A stretch of DNA of 64,000 nt from Sinomonas sp. ASV486 (GCF_030908215.1 NZ_JAVFJK010000004.1:158921-222920), one strand, 5' to 3'. Positions 26,219 through 34,007 are shown, numbered from the stretch's first letter. Numbers and translations are program-made. Notes: generated by a model not told the origin, from the sequence alone.

Positions 26219-26219
26219 C
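26206..26219. promoter_or_regulatory. Palindromic operator 2 of the FMN reductase gene
   Basis: GTTGACGCATCAAC has the same arms as operator 1, and its centre is 35 bp away. It overlaps the predicted -35 hexamer. Confidence 0.7.
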
Positions 26220-26243
26220 ATCCTGTTGGCCATCTCATATGCC

Positions 26244-27419
26244 TCATTGCTGGCACAGCCTGTCCAGTGCGTCGTTGACGGCAGACTCGACCTGGTCGCT
26301 GTAGAGGTCCCTCTGCTTCGATGTGTCCGAGTCCTCGAGCTCGGTGGCCATCGGCTTCACCGAGAGGCTCATTGCCGCCTGGTACTTGCCGTCGTCGCTC
26401 ACGACCGCCACGGTTCGGTACTCCCAGAACCCGCCTCGCCCTTCGTATCGCTGGCCCGAGGAGCACCCGTCGGAATGCATCCACACACCGAGCCCATAGG
26501 GCAACCGCGATAACGGTGCCTTCTTCATCTCAGCAAGCGAGGCCGCGGAGACCAGTCGGCCCTGGAACAGCGCGGCGAAGAACGTATTCAGATCGCCCAT
26601 CGTCGATACCGCCCCTGAGTCCGGCAGGCCCGCGTTGTAGCTGTTGTCAGTGAGATCGATCCGCTCCCCGTGCAGCGTCACGTAGCCGTGCAGGAGATCG
26701 GCCGCGTGGATGTCGACCCGGTCCGTGCTCGTCTTCGAGAGCCCGAGCGGAACGATGACCTCGTCGCGGAGCACTTCGGCGAATGGCCGATGCCGTAGCG
26801 TCTGGACGAGCAGTCCGAGTGCTGCGTAGTTCGTGTTCGAGTAGTGGAACTCGCCGACGCTGAAGGCGGTCCACGGGAGGGTTCCGGCGAGTTGGAGTTC
26901 CCGTTCCATGGTCATCTCCTGAGCGAGCACGGGCCGGAAGTCGGGATCCTGCGGGAGCGCGTCGTTGACCTCTGGGATGCCAGATGTGTGGTTCAGCAGC
27001 TGACGGACGGTGATCGGCCCGGGCGGGTGCAGCGACGTCGTGAAGCCCGGGATCACGTCATTGACGGGATCATCGAGCCCGATCAGCCGATCGTCGACGA
27101 GCTTGAGCGCGGTCACGGCGGTCATGGTCTTGGTGACGCTGGCGACTCCGAGACGGTCATCCGGCTGGGCCGCCTTCTTGGTGTCGAGGTCTCGGACGCC
27201 GTAGGCCTTAGACCACTCGCCGCCCGGCCAGCGGACCCGGACCACGGCGGCCACCGCCCCGTTGGCGATGAACTGTCTGGCTTGGTTGTCGATGGACGCG
27301 GCGGCGGTGGGGATGGATTCCGTCGGCGTGGGGTCTGGCGCCGTATACGAGCATCCGGCAAGCGCGAGGGCGGCCACCGCCGCGGACACGCGCAGGAGGG
27401 CGCGGCTCTGGGGAGTCAT
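26244..27419 (-). CDS. Serine hydrolase lipoprotein (beta-lactamase class C/DD-peptidase fold)
   Basis: A 391-residue exported lipoprotein: signal peptide with lipobox ALAGC, then a Pro/Thr linker and a penicillin-binding-type domain. The nucleophile motif is SxxK in ASVTKTMTAVTALKL and the second motif is YSNTNYAALG. The usual third HTG-like motif may be GRGG near GQRYEGRGGFWEY. It could be a D-alanyl-D-alanine carboxypeptidase, esterase or lactamase-like hydrolase; sequence alone does not decide. I start at the ATG at 27419 (MTPQSRALLRVS), which places the signal peptide correctly; the longer frame to 27512 is not needed. Confidence 0.85.
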   Translation of the reverse strand: MTPQSRALLRVSAAVAALALAGCSYTAPDPTPTESIPTAAASIDNQARQFIANGAVAAVVRVRWPGGEWSKAYGVRDLDTKKAAQPDDRLGVASVTKTMTAVTALKLVDDRLIGLDDPVNDVIPGFTTSLHPPGPITVRQLLNHTSGIPEVNDALPQDPDFRPVLAQEMTMERELQLAGTLPWTAFSVGEFHYSNTNYAALGLLVQTLRHRPFAEVLRDEVIVPLGLSKTSTDRVDIHAADLLHGYVTLHGERIDLTDNSYNAGLPDSGAVSTMGDLNTFFAALFQGRLVSAASLAEMKKAPLSRLPYGLGVWMHSDGCSSGQRYEGRGGFWEYRTVAVVSDDGKYQAAMSLSVKPMATELEDSDTSKQRDLYSDQVESAVNDALDRLCQQ

Positions 27420-27519
27420 GGGAATCGGCCGATCAAGGAGTGCGGGGTCAGGGGCGTGGCCGTCTGCGGCGCCGCGCCCGGCCATGCGCTCCTCGACGTC
27501 GCTGCCCAGCACCTACATT

Positions 27520-27573
27520 TTAGCGCCCGTCCGCGTCATAACGCCCGTCTGGCCCTTAACGCCCGTCCGGCTG
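27520..27573. repeat. 18-bp tandem repeat, three copies, at the end of the hydrolase gene
   Basis: Units with core (T/A)TARCGCCCGTC start at 27520, 27538 and 27556, exactly 18 bp apart. The third unit contains the TAA of the alpha/beta hydrolase gene. Read in the gene's frame past the stop, the units continue as PDGRYD and ADGR-like hexapeptides. Confidence 0.75.
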
Positions 27574-28392
27574 GGAAGCCCCGAGGTGGGCCCGAACCCA
27601 ACGCCGCACCGCGCCGTCGAACGCGTGCGGATCCTCGATGAAGCTCAGATGCCCGACGCCGGGGAGCACTTCGAGCGCGGCGCCCGGGATCTGCGCCCGG
27701 AGGGCCTCACCCACCGAGACAGGTGAGCGCGCATCCTCGGACCCGTACAGGAGGAGGGTCGGGACCGAGATGGTCGGCAAAACGGGCCGGTAATCAGCGC
27801 GGCCCGCGAGCTCGAGGAGCGCACGCATGCCGGACGGGCGGAAGTCGGCCATGACGCGGGAGACGAGATCGCACATCGCCGGCGTGGCCCGTTCCGTGAA
27901 GAGGGTGGGCAGCCACGCCGGGATGATCTCCGTGGCCGGGCGGTCCAGCTCGGCGAGCACCTGCGCGTACCGGCGGTCAACCTCCTCCGGCGGCAGGGAA
28001 CCGGCCCAGCCGGCGTACGCCGAGGCCAGGATCAGGGTCTGCGCGGCCTGCGGCGCAACGCCGACGAGGTCCAGGGCGACCGTCGAGCCGAAGGAGAGGC
28101 CGAGCACGTGCGGGCGCCGCTCCCCCGTGAGCCCGAGCGCGGCCAGCAAACCGTCGAGGACCAGGCCGAGGCTCCCGGCGAAGTCTGGCGGGAGGTCGTC
28201 GGAGCCGCCGCAACCTGGGGCGTCCCACGCGATGACCGTGAACTCATCCGAGAGGTCCGCGAGCTGGCGCTCCCAGATGCGGCTGTCCTCGTACGCCCCG
28301 TGGAGGAGCACGAGCGGCGCGCCCGTGCCCGCCCGACGGTACGCGATGGTCAGGCCGCCAACGTTGACGCCCTGGAGCTCGGGGACACCCAT
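27556..28392 (-). CDS. Alpha/beta hydrolase
   Basis: A 278-residue cytosolic alpha/beta-fold hydrolase. It shows the oxyanion HG motif (PLVLLHGAYEDSRIW), the nucleophile elbow GLSFGSTVAL, an acid in LLLYGSEDARSPV, and the histidine in LPGVGHLSFIEDP. The substrate is unknown. I place the start at the ATG at 28392 (MGVPELQGVNVGGLTIAY). GACCCT lies six bases upstream, which again fits a leaderless transcript. The frame extends to 28449 without support. The C-terminus lies in an 18-bp tandem repeat. Confidence 0.86.
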   Translation of the reverse strand: MGVPELQGVNVGGLTIAYRRAGTGAPLVLLHGAYEDSRIWERQLADLSDEFTVIAWDAPGCGGSDDLPPDFAGSLGLVLDGLLAALGLTGERRPHVLGLSFGSTVALDLVGVAPQAAQTLILASAYAGWAGSLPPEEVDRRYAQVLAELDRPATEIIPAWLPTLFTERATPAMCDLVSRVMADFRPSGMRALLELAGRADYRPVLPTISVPTLLLYGSEDARSPVSVGEALRAQIPGAALEVLPGVGHLSFIEDPHAFDGAVRRWVRAHLGASQPDGR

Positions 28393-28449
28393 GCAGCAAG
28401 GGTCCGTCGGTGCCCGGGTGCCGTCAACGGGGCGCGACGGACGGCACAT

Positions 28450-28511
28450 CTCCTTGCCTCAGCCGCTTCTCCGTGTCTGGTCGGGCAAGGAGAAGCGGCT
28501 GAGGCAAGGAG
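28450..28511. terminator. Perfect 23-bp inverted repeat, probable terminator
   Basis: Arms 28450-28472 and 28489-28511 are exactly complementary over 23 bases (CTCCTTGCCTCAGCCGCTTC at the left start) with a 16-nt loop. It sits after the stop of the minus-strand gene at 28528 and before the start of the alpha/beta hydrolase gene. Termination is the simplest role. There is no U tract, and the length is unusual for a terminator. Confidence 0.65.
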
Positions 28512-28527
28512 GTGGGCATCCAATCTG

Positions 28528-29019
28528 CTACCCGAAGCGGCTCGGGTTCACGCCCGCGCGGGCCATCGCGGCCGAATCCTCGTCGCGGCGCGCACGCAGC
28601 CGTGCATCCATCTCGGCGGACGCCCGCAGCTGGTCAGCGAGCCAGGCCCACCCGCGGCGCAACCCGCGGCGGAGCGCCGAGAAGTCCGGCAGCCCGAGGA
28701 GGTCCCCCGCGAGCTCGGGGACTGCCGTCGGAGGCACGAGGGGGCGCGCCCCGGCCTCGGGTGCCGCGCCGAACGGGAGGAGGGCGGACGACGGCGGGTT
28801 CCCGGCCGCCGTCGTGCGTCCGCCGACCGCCGTGGTTCCGGTATGCGGCCTCCGGACGGGGCGCGGGGCGATGGGGCGGACCGGGTGGAGGAGTCGGTCG
28901 TCGGCGGGCGACGGCGCGTGGCCGACTGGAGTGCGAACGCCGGCGGATTCGACGGCGTGGGCATCAGGCACGCGATGGGCCGATGCGGCGGGGGTTTCGG
29001 TGCGGGTGTTCGTTGCCAT
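28528..29019 (-). CDS. Hypothetical protein divergent to the ArsR-like regulator
   Basis: A 163-residue protein I do not recognise. The first 90 residues are Pro/Thr/Ala/Arg-rich and probably disordered. The C-terminus is helical (LLGLPDFSALRRGLRRGWAWLADQLRASAEMDARLRARRDEDSAAMARAGV). A GCACGACGGC-family inverted repeat (28783-28824) lies within the disordered coding part. CACACT is six bases before the ATG, a leaderless-type promoter, and the start is 93 bp from the divergent regulator. That layout suggests the regulator controls this gene. Confidence 0.65.
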   Translation of the reverse strand: MATNTRTETPAASAHRVPDAHAVESAGVRTPVGHAPSPADDRLLHPVRPIAPRPVRRPHTGTTAVGGRTTAAGNPPSSALLPFGAAPEAGARPLVPPTAVPELAGDLLGLPDFSALRRGLRRGWAWLADQLRASAEMDARLRARRDEDSAAMARAGVNPSRFG

Positions 29020-29112
29020 GCCCTGAGTGTGCGCCGCCCCGAACCGCGCCCCAACGATTCGACCCTCACCGAATCCTCGCTTTCGCGCGGGTTCCAAACC
29101 TACCCTGATTGC

Positions 29113-30102
29113 ATGTTCATCACGCTCACGAGCGAGGACCTCACCAAAGTGCATTTCGAGGCATCTCCTCTCTGGGAGACGGTCACGAGCCTGCGCGCCC
29201 TGCAGGCCGGCACGCCGCTGCACCGGCCGTGGATCGCGGAGGCGCGGCAGCGCATCACCGCGAGCGAGGAGCCTCTCGGGCGCGAGCACTTGCGGATCCT
29301 CACCACGCTCGTGCAGCCGCAGGGCTTCATCGCGGACTCGCTCACGCCCACGCCCACGCGGGCGGACACGTTCGCGGAGGCCCTGAACGCTGTCGCGGAA
29401 GTCCCGGCCGAGCTGTGGCTGCGCGACCTCGACTGCCTCGAGGGGCGCAAGCCCACGGGCTACGTCCGGGCGACGCTCGACGAGCTCCGCGCCGACGTGG
29501 ACGCCGCTGTGCCCCGCATTGTCGCGGCGCTGCGCTGGTATTGGCACACCGCCGTCGAACCCTACTGGCCCAAGCTGCGCTCGATACTGCTGGCAGACAT
29601 CGACTCACGGCTCGACGAACTCTCGCGCTACGGCATCCAGGAGGTCTTCAAGACCCTCCACCCGAGCGTCCGCGCCACGTCCACTGGCCTCGAGATCACG
29701 CGCGGCTGCGAGGCCACCGACCTGCCCGCGCCCGGCAGCGGGCTCATCCTCGTGCCGAACGCGTTCGTGTGGCCGTCAACTCTCGTGCTCAACATCGCGC
29801 CGTTCGTCCCGACGATCACGTACGCGCCACGCGGGGTCGGGCGGCTGTGGGAGACAACGCGGGAAACGCGCGAATCGCCCGTCTCGCGGCTCCTCGGACG
29901 GACCCGGGCGCAGATCCTCGCACAGCTGGACGTGCCGATGACGACGACGCAGCTGGCCTGCGCCCTCGACCTCGCGGCCGGGACGGTCAACTCGCATCTG
30001 AAGGTGCTGGCAGATTCAGGGCTCGCTGAGGCGCTTCGGGCAGGGCGCGAGGTGTTCTACCAGCGCGGCAGGGTAGGCGAGGAGCTGCTCGCGAGGGCCT
30101 AG
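29113..30102 (+). CDS. ArsR-type winged-helix regulator with DUF5937-like N-terminus
   Basis: A 329-residue transcription factor. The N-terminal two thirds (MFITLTSEDLTKVHFEASPLWETVTSLRAL) resemble the DUF5937 domain found in large actinobacterial ArsR-like regulators. The C-terminus is a winged helix: RTRAQILAQLDVPMTTTQLACALDLAAGTVNSHLKVLADSGLAEALRAGREVFYQR. No metal-binding cysteine pair is visible. The ATG at 29113 lies six bases after TACCCT, indicating a leaderless mRNA; the much longer open frame upstream is not coding. It is divergent from the 28528 gene. Repeat array B begins five bases after its stop. Confidence 0.85.
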   Translation: MFITLTSEDLTKVHFEASPLWETVTSLRALQAGTPLHRPWIAEARQRITASEEPLGREHLRILTTLVQPQGFIADSLTPTPTRADTFAEALNAVAEVPAELWLRDLDCLEGRKPTGYVRATLDELRADVDAAVPRIVAALRWYWHTAVEPYWPKLRSILLADIDSRLDELSRYGIQEVFKTLHPSVRATSTGLEITRGCEATDLPAPGSGLILVPNAFVWPSTLVLNIAPFVPTITYAPRGVGRLWETTRETRESPVSRLLGRTRAQILAQLDVPMTTTQLACALDLAAGTVNSHLKVLADSGLAEALRAGREVFYQRGRVGEELLARA

Positions 30103-30106
30103 CCCC

Positions 30107-30209
30107 GTTGTGGGGTCTCTGGCACCCCGTTGCGGGGTCCTTGGCACCCCGATGCGGGGTCCCTGGCGCGACCAAGGACCCCTCAAGCGCCCGCCAGAGA
30201 CCCCTCAAC
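30107..30209. repeat. 22-bp-period repeat array B (three direct, two inverted units)
   Basis: Direct units of GTTGYGGGGTCYCTGGC start at 30107, 30129 and 30151. Complementary units start near 30171 and at 30193. The 22-bp period is strict. The order is the mirror of array A. The array lies between the ArsR-like gene and the truncated monooxygenase fragment, with the fragment's homology ending at the array's right edge. Confidence 0.85.
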
Positions 30210-30325
30210 GAGAATGGCCGGTTGAGCTCCCGCTCGAGCGCGCCCTCGGCGATCCGGGTGAAGACCGGGGCGAAGCGTTCGGCGAGCTCCGCGTATAAGC
30301 CGTCCCGCGGCGTCGTGCTTCCCAT
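30210..30325 (-). pseudogene. N-terminal fragment of an acyl-CoA dehydrogenase-type monooxygenase (SfnB-like)
   Basis: The ATG at 30325 has an AGGGAGGG ribosome site and starts MGSTTPRDGLYAELAERFAPVFTRIAEGALERELNRPF. This resembles the first ~38 residues of the acyl-CoA dehydrogenase-fold flavin monooxygenases (SfnB/DszC-like) that accompany sulfur-scavenging LLM enzymes. After residue ~38 the frame runs straight into repeat array B and codes only for repeat-derived low-complexity sequence. I infer that most of the gene was lost. Its place next to the sulfone monooxygenase gene supports the assignment. Confidence 0.6.
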
Positions 30326-30562
30326 GGTTCCCTCCCTCAAGCGCGCCCGGACAGAGGCGCGCATGCTCGAACATGGTTCGATCCACCCGGGAGATTCGGG
30401 TCGATTACGACATGTTGTGCGGCCTAACGCAACGGCGGCCGCGCACGACGGCGACGGGTCCCCTTGGAGCGCCGTCGAACTTTATTCGGCACTCACCGCC
30501 GGCATCGGAGTGTGACGAAACAATTTGCTTCATTACGCCCATTTTCCGCACAATCAGAGGGA

Positions 30563-30656
30563 CCATCCCGAGCGGCCGAGAGATCTGGATCTGTGACGCC
30601 GCAGCAACCCTGGCTCCGCTGTGGGAGCCACAGGGTGCTACTGCCAGAAGCGATGG
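30563..30656 (+). ncRNA. SAM (S-box type) riboswitch upstream of sfnG-metY
   Basis: It shows GAGCGGCCGAGAGATCTGG, GCAGCAACC and GGTGCTACTGCCAGAAGCGATGG, as in the copy before acs. P1 pairs CATC (30564-30567) with GATG (30652-30655). Downstream, CGCTCC (30670-30675) can pair with GGAGCG (30696-30701), which contains part of the sfnG ribosome site AAGGAG. That would be a translation-level expression platform. Confidence 0.87.
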
Positions 30657-30706
30657 CGAGTGTCAGCAACGCTCCACGTCGCGCCCGAGTTCCAAGGAGC
30701 GCCACC

Positions 30707-31897
30707 ATGACCGATCACGTGATTGACCTCGAGACCCCGCTCAAGTTTGCCTACTGGGTCCCCAACGTCTCCGGCGGGCTTGTCGTCTCGACGATCGAGC
30801 AGCGCACCAACTGGGAGTTCGAGTACAACAAGAAGCTCGCCCGCATCGCGGAGAACTCCGGCTTCGAGTACGCGCTGACCCAGACCCGGTACGCCGCGAG
30901 CTACGGCGCGGACAAGCAGCACGAGGCCACCTCGTTCAGCCTCGCCCTCCTCATGGCAACCGAGCGGCTCAAGGTCATCTCGGCCGTGCACCCGGGCATG
31001 TGGCACCCGGGCGTCCTCGCGAAGTTCATCATCACCGCGGACCACCTCTCCGGCGGCCGTGCGGCCGTGAACATCGTCTCGGGCTGGCTCAAGGACGAGT
31101 TCGTGAACTTCGGCCTGGAGTGGCTCGAGCACGACGAGCGCTACGTCCGCACCGAGGAGTTCATCAACGCCCTCCGCGGCCTGTGGACCGAGAAGGACTA
31201 CTCGCAGTCCGGCAAGTACTACAACATCACGGACTTCACCCTCAACCCCGCCCCCCTGGACATCCCGGGCCGCGCGCACCCGGAGATCTTCTTCGGCGGC
31301 AACTCGACGGCCGCGCAGGCCGCCGCGGGCCGCACCGCGGACTGGTACTTCTCCAACGGCCGCGACCTCGAGCCGTTCAAGGACAACATCCGCGGTGTCC
31401 TGGCCGCCGCCGGCCAGGGCCGCACGGCCCCCGCAGCCCCGCGTTTCGGCCTCAACGGCTTCGTGATCGCGCGCGAGACCGAGAAGGAGGCGCAGGACAC
31501 CCTGCGCGAGATCATCGCCAAGGCCCACAAGCCCGCCGTCGAGGGCTTCGCCGCCGCTGTGAAGGAGGCCGGCCAGTCCACGAAGGACGGCAAGGGCATG
31601 TGGGAGGACTCGACGTTCGAGGACCTCGTCCAGTACAACGACGGCTTCCGCACCAAGCTCATCGGCACTCCCGAGCAGATCGCCGAGCGCGTCGTCGAGT
31701 ACAAGAAGATCGGCGTGAACCTGTTCCTCACGGGCTACCTGCACTTCCAGGAGGAGCTCGAGGCGTTCGGCCGCGACGTGCTCCCGATCGTGCGCGAGCT
31801 CGAGGCGGACCTCGCCCGAAAGAACGGCACCGAGCTTCGCACGGACCTGCTGCCAGTCACTGGTTCTGCCGCGGGCCTCGCCGGGGCGAACGCCTGA
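30707..31897 (+). CDS. sfnG: Dimethyl sulfone monooxygenase (LLM flavin-dependent)
   Basis: A 396-residue luciferase-like, FMNH2-dependent monooxygenase. The start, LKFAYWVPNVSGGLVVSTIEQRTNW, followed by YALTQTRYAASYGADKQHEATSFSLALLMATERLKVISAVHPGMWHPGVLAKF, matches the SfnG group, which converts dimethyl sulfone to methanesulfinate during sulfur starvation. AAGGAG at 30694-30699 sets the ATG at 30707. A SAM riboswitch upstream and metY directly behind (TGATG overlap) show a sulfur-assimilation operon. The reduced flavin would come from a separate reductase; one candidate is encoded at 22346-22828. Confidence 0.88.
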   Translation: MTDHVIDLETPLKFAYWVPNVSGGLVVSTIEQRTNWEFEYNKKLARIAENSGFEYALTQTRYAASYGADKQHEATSFSLALLMATERLKVISAVHPGMWHPGVLAKFIITADHLSGGRAAVNIVSGWLKDEFVNFGLEWLEHDERYVRTEEFINALRGLWTEKDYSQSGKYYNITDFTLNPAPLDIPGRAHPEIFFGGNSTAAQAAAGRTADWYFSNGRDLEPFKDNIRGVLAAAGQGRTAPAAPRFGLNGFVIARETEKEAQDTLREIIAKAHKPAVEGFAAAVKEAGQSTKDGKGMWEDSTFEDLVQYNDGFRTKLIGTPEQIAERVVEYKKIGVNLFLTGYLHFQEELEAFGRDVLPIVRELEADLARKNGTELRTDLLPVTGSAAGLAGANA

Positions 31898-33303
31898 TGG
31901 CGGAGCGCCAGTTCGGGTTCCGCACCCGCGCCCTGCACGCTGGCGGCACGCCCGACGCCGAACACGGCGCGCGGGCCGTCCCGATCTACCAGACCACCTC
32001 GTTCGTGTTCAAGGACTCGGACGACGCCGCGAACCTGTTCGCGCTGCAGAAGTACGGCAACATCTACTCGCGCATCGGCAACCCGACGGTCGCGGCCTTC
32101 GAGGAGCGCATCGCCTCCCTCGAGGGCGGCATCGGCGCGGTCGCGACGGCGTCGGGCATGGCCGCGGAGTTCATCACGTTCGCCGCGCTCACGCAGGCCG
32201 GGGACCACATCGTCGCGTCCTCGAAGCTGTACGGCGGGACGATCACGCAGCTCGACGTGACCCTTCGCCGCTTCGGTGTCGAGACCACGTTCGTCGACTC
32301 GACCGACCCGGCCGAGTTCAAGGCCGCCCTGCGGGAGAACACGAAGGCCGTCTACACCGAGGTGGTGGCCAACCCCTCCGGCGACATCGCAGACCTGGCC
32401 GGCCTCGCCGCCGTCGCCCATGAGCACGGTGTCCCGCTCGTGGTCGACTCGACGCTCACCCCGCCCTACATCCTGCGGCCCATCGAGCACGGCGCGGACA
32501 TCGTGATCCACTCGGCCACGAAGTTCCTCGGCGGCCATGGGACGACGCTCGGCGGCGTGGTCGTCGAGTCTGGGACGTTCAACTGGGGCAACGGCAGGTT
32601 CCCGTCCATGACCGAGTCGGTGCCGAGCTACGGCAACGTCTCGTGGTGGGGCAACTTCGGCGAGTACGGCTTCCTCACGAAGCTGCGCTCCGAGCAGTTG
32701 CGTGACATTGGCCCGTCCCTGCCCGCGCAGTCCGCGTTCCAGCTCCTCCAGGGCGTCGAGACGCTCCCGCAGCGCATGGACGCGCATCTCGCCAACGCCC
32801 AGCGCGTGGCCGAGTGGCTCGAGGCCGATCCGCGCGTCACGTATGTGAACTACGCGGGCCTGCCCTCGCACCCGCAGTACGAGTACGCCAAGAAGCTCCT
32901 GCCGCTCGGCGTGGGCTCGGTGTTCAGCTTCGGTGTGAAGGGCGGCCGCGAGGCCGGGGCCCGCTTCATCGAGGCGCTGCAGATCGCCTCGCACCTGGCC
33001 AACATCGGCGACGCGCGCACCCTCGTGCTCCACCCCGGCTCGACGACCCACCAGCAGCTCTCCGCAGAGCAGCTCGTCGCGGCCGGCGTCCCGGCGGACC
33101 TCATCCGGCTCTCCGTGGGCCTCGAGGACGTCGAGGACATCATCTGGGACCTCGACCAGGCACTTGCTGCAAGCCAGAACCGGTCTCAGGAGGTTGTCGA
33201 GCTGGAGCAGGAATTCGCGGCCCCGACGTACGACGGCGAGGCGTGCGTGATCCGGTCCGTCGCCGCTGCAGCGGGTCGCCAGCAGGAAGGGGAGGGCAAG
33301 TGA
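31897..33303 (+). CDS. metY: O-acetylhomoserine aminocarboxypropyltransferase (sulfhydrylase)
   Basis: A 468-residue PLP enzyme that makes homocysteine or methionine from O-acetylhomoserine and sulfide or methanethiol, releasing acetate. It begins FGFRTRALHAGGTPDAEHGARAVPIYQTTSFVF. It has YSRIGNPTVAAFEERIASLEGG and the PLP lysine in IHSATKFLGGHGTTLGG. The length and the FPSMTESVPSYG insert fit MetY rather than MetB. About 30 extra C-terminal residues follow the conserved GLEDVEDIIWDLDQAL. Its ATG overlaps the sfnG stop by one base, and its stop overlaps the next GTG. Confidence 0.93.
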   Translation: MAERQFGFRTRALHAGGTPDAEHGARAVPIYQTTSFVFKDSDDAANLFALQKYGNIYSRIGNPTVAAFEERIASLEGGIGAVATASGMAAEFITFAALTQAGDHIVASSKLYGGTITQLDVTLRRFGVETTFVDSTDPAEFKAALRENTKAVYTEVVANPSGDIADLAGLAAVAHEHGVPLVVDSTLTPPYILRPIEHGADIVIHSATKFLGGHGTTLGGVVVESGTFNWGNGRFPSMTESVPSYGNVSWWGNFGEYGFLTKLRSEQLRDIGPSLPAQSAFQLLQGVETLPQRMDAHLANAQRVAEWLEADPRVTYVNYAGLPSHPQYEYAKKLLPLGVGSVFSFGVKGGREAGARFIEALQIASHLANIGDARTLVLHPGSTTHQQLSAEQLVAAGVPADLIRLSVGLEDVEDIIWDLDQALAASQNRSQEVVELEQEFAAPTYDGEACVIRSVAAAAGRQQEGEGK

Positions 33304-33806
33304 GCGCCGCCGTCGAAAGCACCGAGCGCACGTGGGTGGGGCCGACCGCCCCCGAGCGCCTCAAGATCCTCCGCGATACGAAGGTCATCGCGATCGTCGG
33401 CGCGTCTGACAAGCCGAGCAGGGCGAGCTACTTCGTCGCGACGTACTTGCTGTCCTCGACGAAGTACCGCGTGTACTTCGTCAACCCCGTCGTGAAGACG
33501 ATTCTGGGCCAGCCCGTCTACGCCTCGCTCGCGGACCTGCCCGAGACGCCTGACCTCGTCGAGGTGTTCCGCAAGCACGACGACCTGCCCGGCGTCCTCG
33601 CCGAGGCCAAGGCCGCGGGCGCCAAGACGATCTGGCTCCAGCTCGGCTCGTGGCACGAGGGCGTCGCGTCCGACGCCGAGGCCGCGGGCATGAGCGTGGT
33701 CATGGACCGCTGCGTCAAGATCGAGCACGCGCGCTTCCACGGCGGCCTCCACCTCGCGGGCTTCAACACAGGGGTCATCTCGAGCAAGCGCCAGACCCTC
33801 GCCTAA
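33300..33806 (+). CDS. CoA-binding (YccU-like) protein
   Basis: A 168-residue Rossmann-fold protein of the CoA-binding domain family. It has LRDTKVIAIVGASDKPSRASYFVATYLL, YRVYFVNPVVKTILGQPVYASLADLPETPDLVEVFRKHDDLPGV, and AGAKTIWLQLGSWHEG---MDRCVKIEH. Homologues frequently follow O-acetylhomoserine sulfhydrylase genes. The exact role is unknown. The GTG start overlaps the metY TGA by three bases (GTGA), so expression is coupled and under the same SAM riboswitch. A second paralogue is encoded at 39486-39920. Confidence 0.85.
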   Translation: MSAAVESTERTWVGPTAPERLKILRDTKVIAIVGASDKPSRASYFVATYLLSSTKYRVYFVNPVVKTILGQPVYASLADLPETPDLVEVFRKHDDLPGVLAEAKAAGAKTIWLQLGSWHEGVASDAEAAGMSVVMDRCVKIEHARFHGGLHLAGFNTGVISSKRQTLA

Positions 33807-33815
33807 CCCCCTCCC

Positions 33816-33893
33816 GTTGCGGGGTCCCTGGCGCACCGTTGCGGGGTCTCTGGCACATAAAGACCCCACAAGTGGTCGCCAGAGACCCACAAC
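33816..33893. repeat. 22-bp-period repeat array C (two direct, two inverted units)
   Basis: Direct units GTTGCGGGGTCYCTGGC start at 33816 and 33838. Complementary units lie at 33856-33872 (partial) and 33878-33893. The period is again 22 bp. The array begins ten bases after the sulfur operon and could fold as its terminator. Confidence 0.85.
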
Positions 33894-34007
33894 GCGACGG
33901 GGCGGGGCGAGACGAGGGAAGCGACGGGATATTTCGTCTAGTAGTGACCCCGCAAGGTCGTGCTTAAGCACAGTGATCCGCGCCACGGAACCGGGCATGA
34001 TGGATCT

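Noticed and set aside
28108-29112. Plus-strand extension upstream of the ArsR-like gene
   Set aside because: The extension overlaps two minus-strand genes and its composition is low-complexity Arg/Ala-rich. The protein homology begins at MFITLTSEDL.
25324-33893. CRISPR array
   Set aside because: The units repeat with 22-bp period and only 5-bp spacers, switch orientation inside each array, and no cas gene is present.
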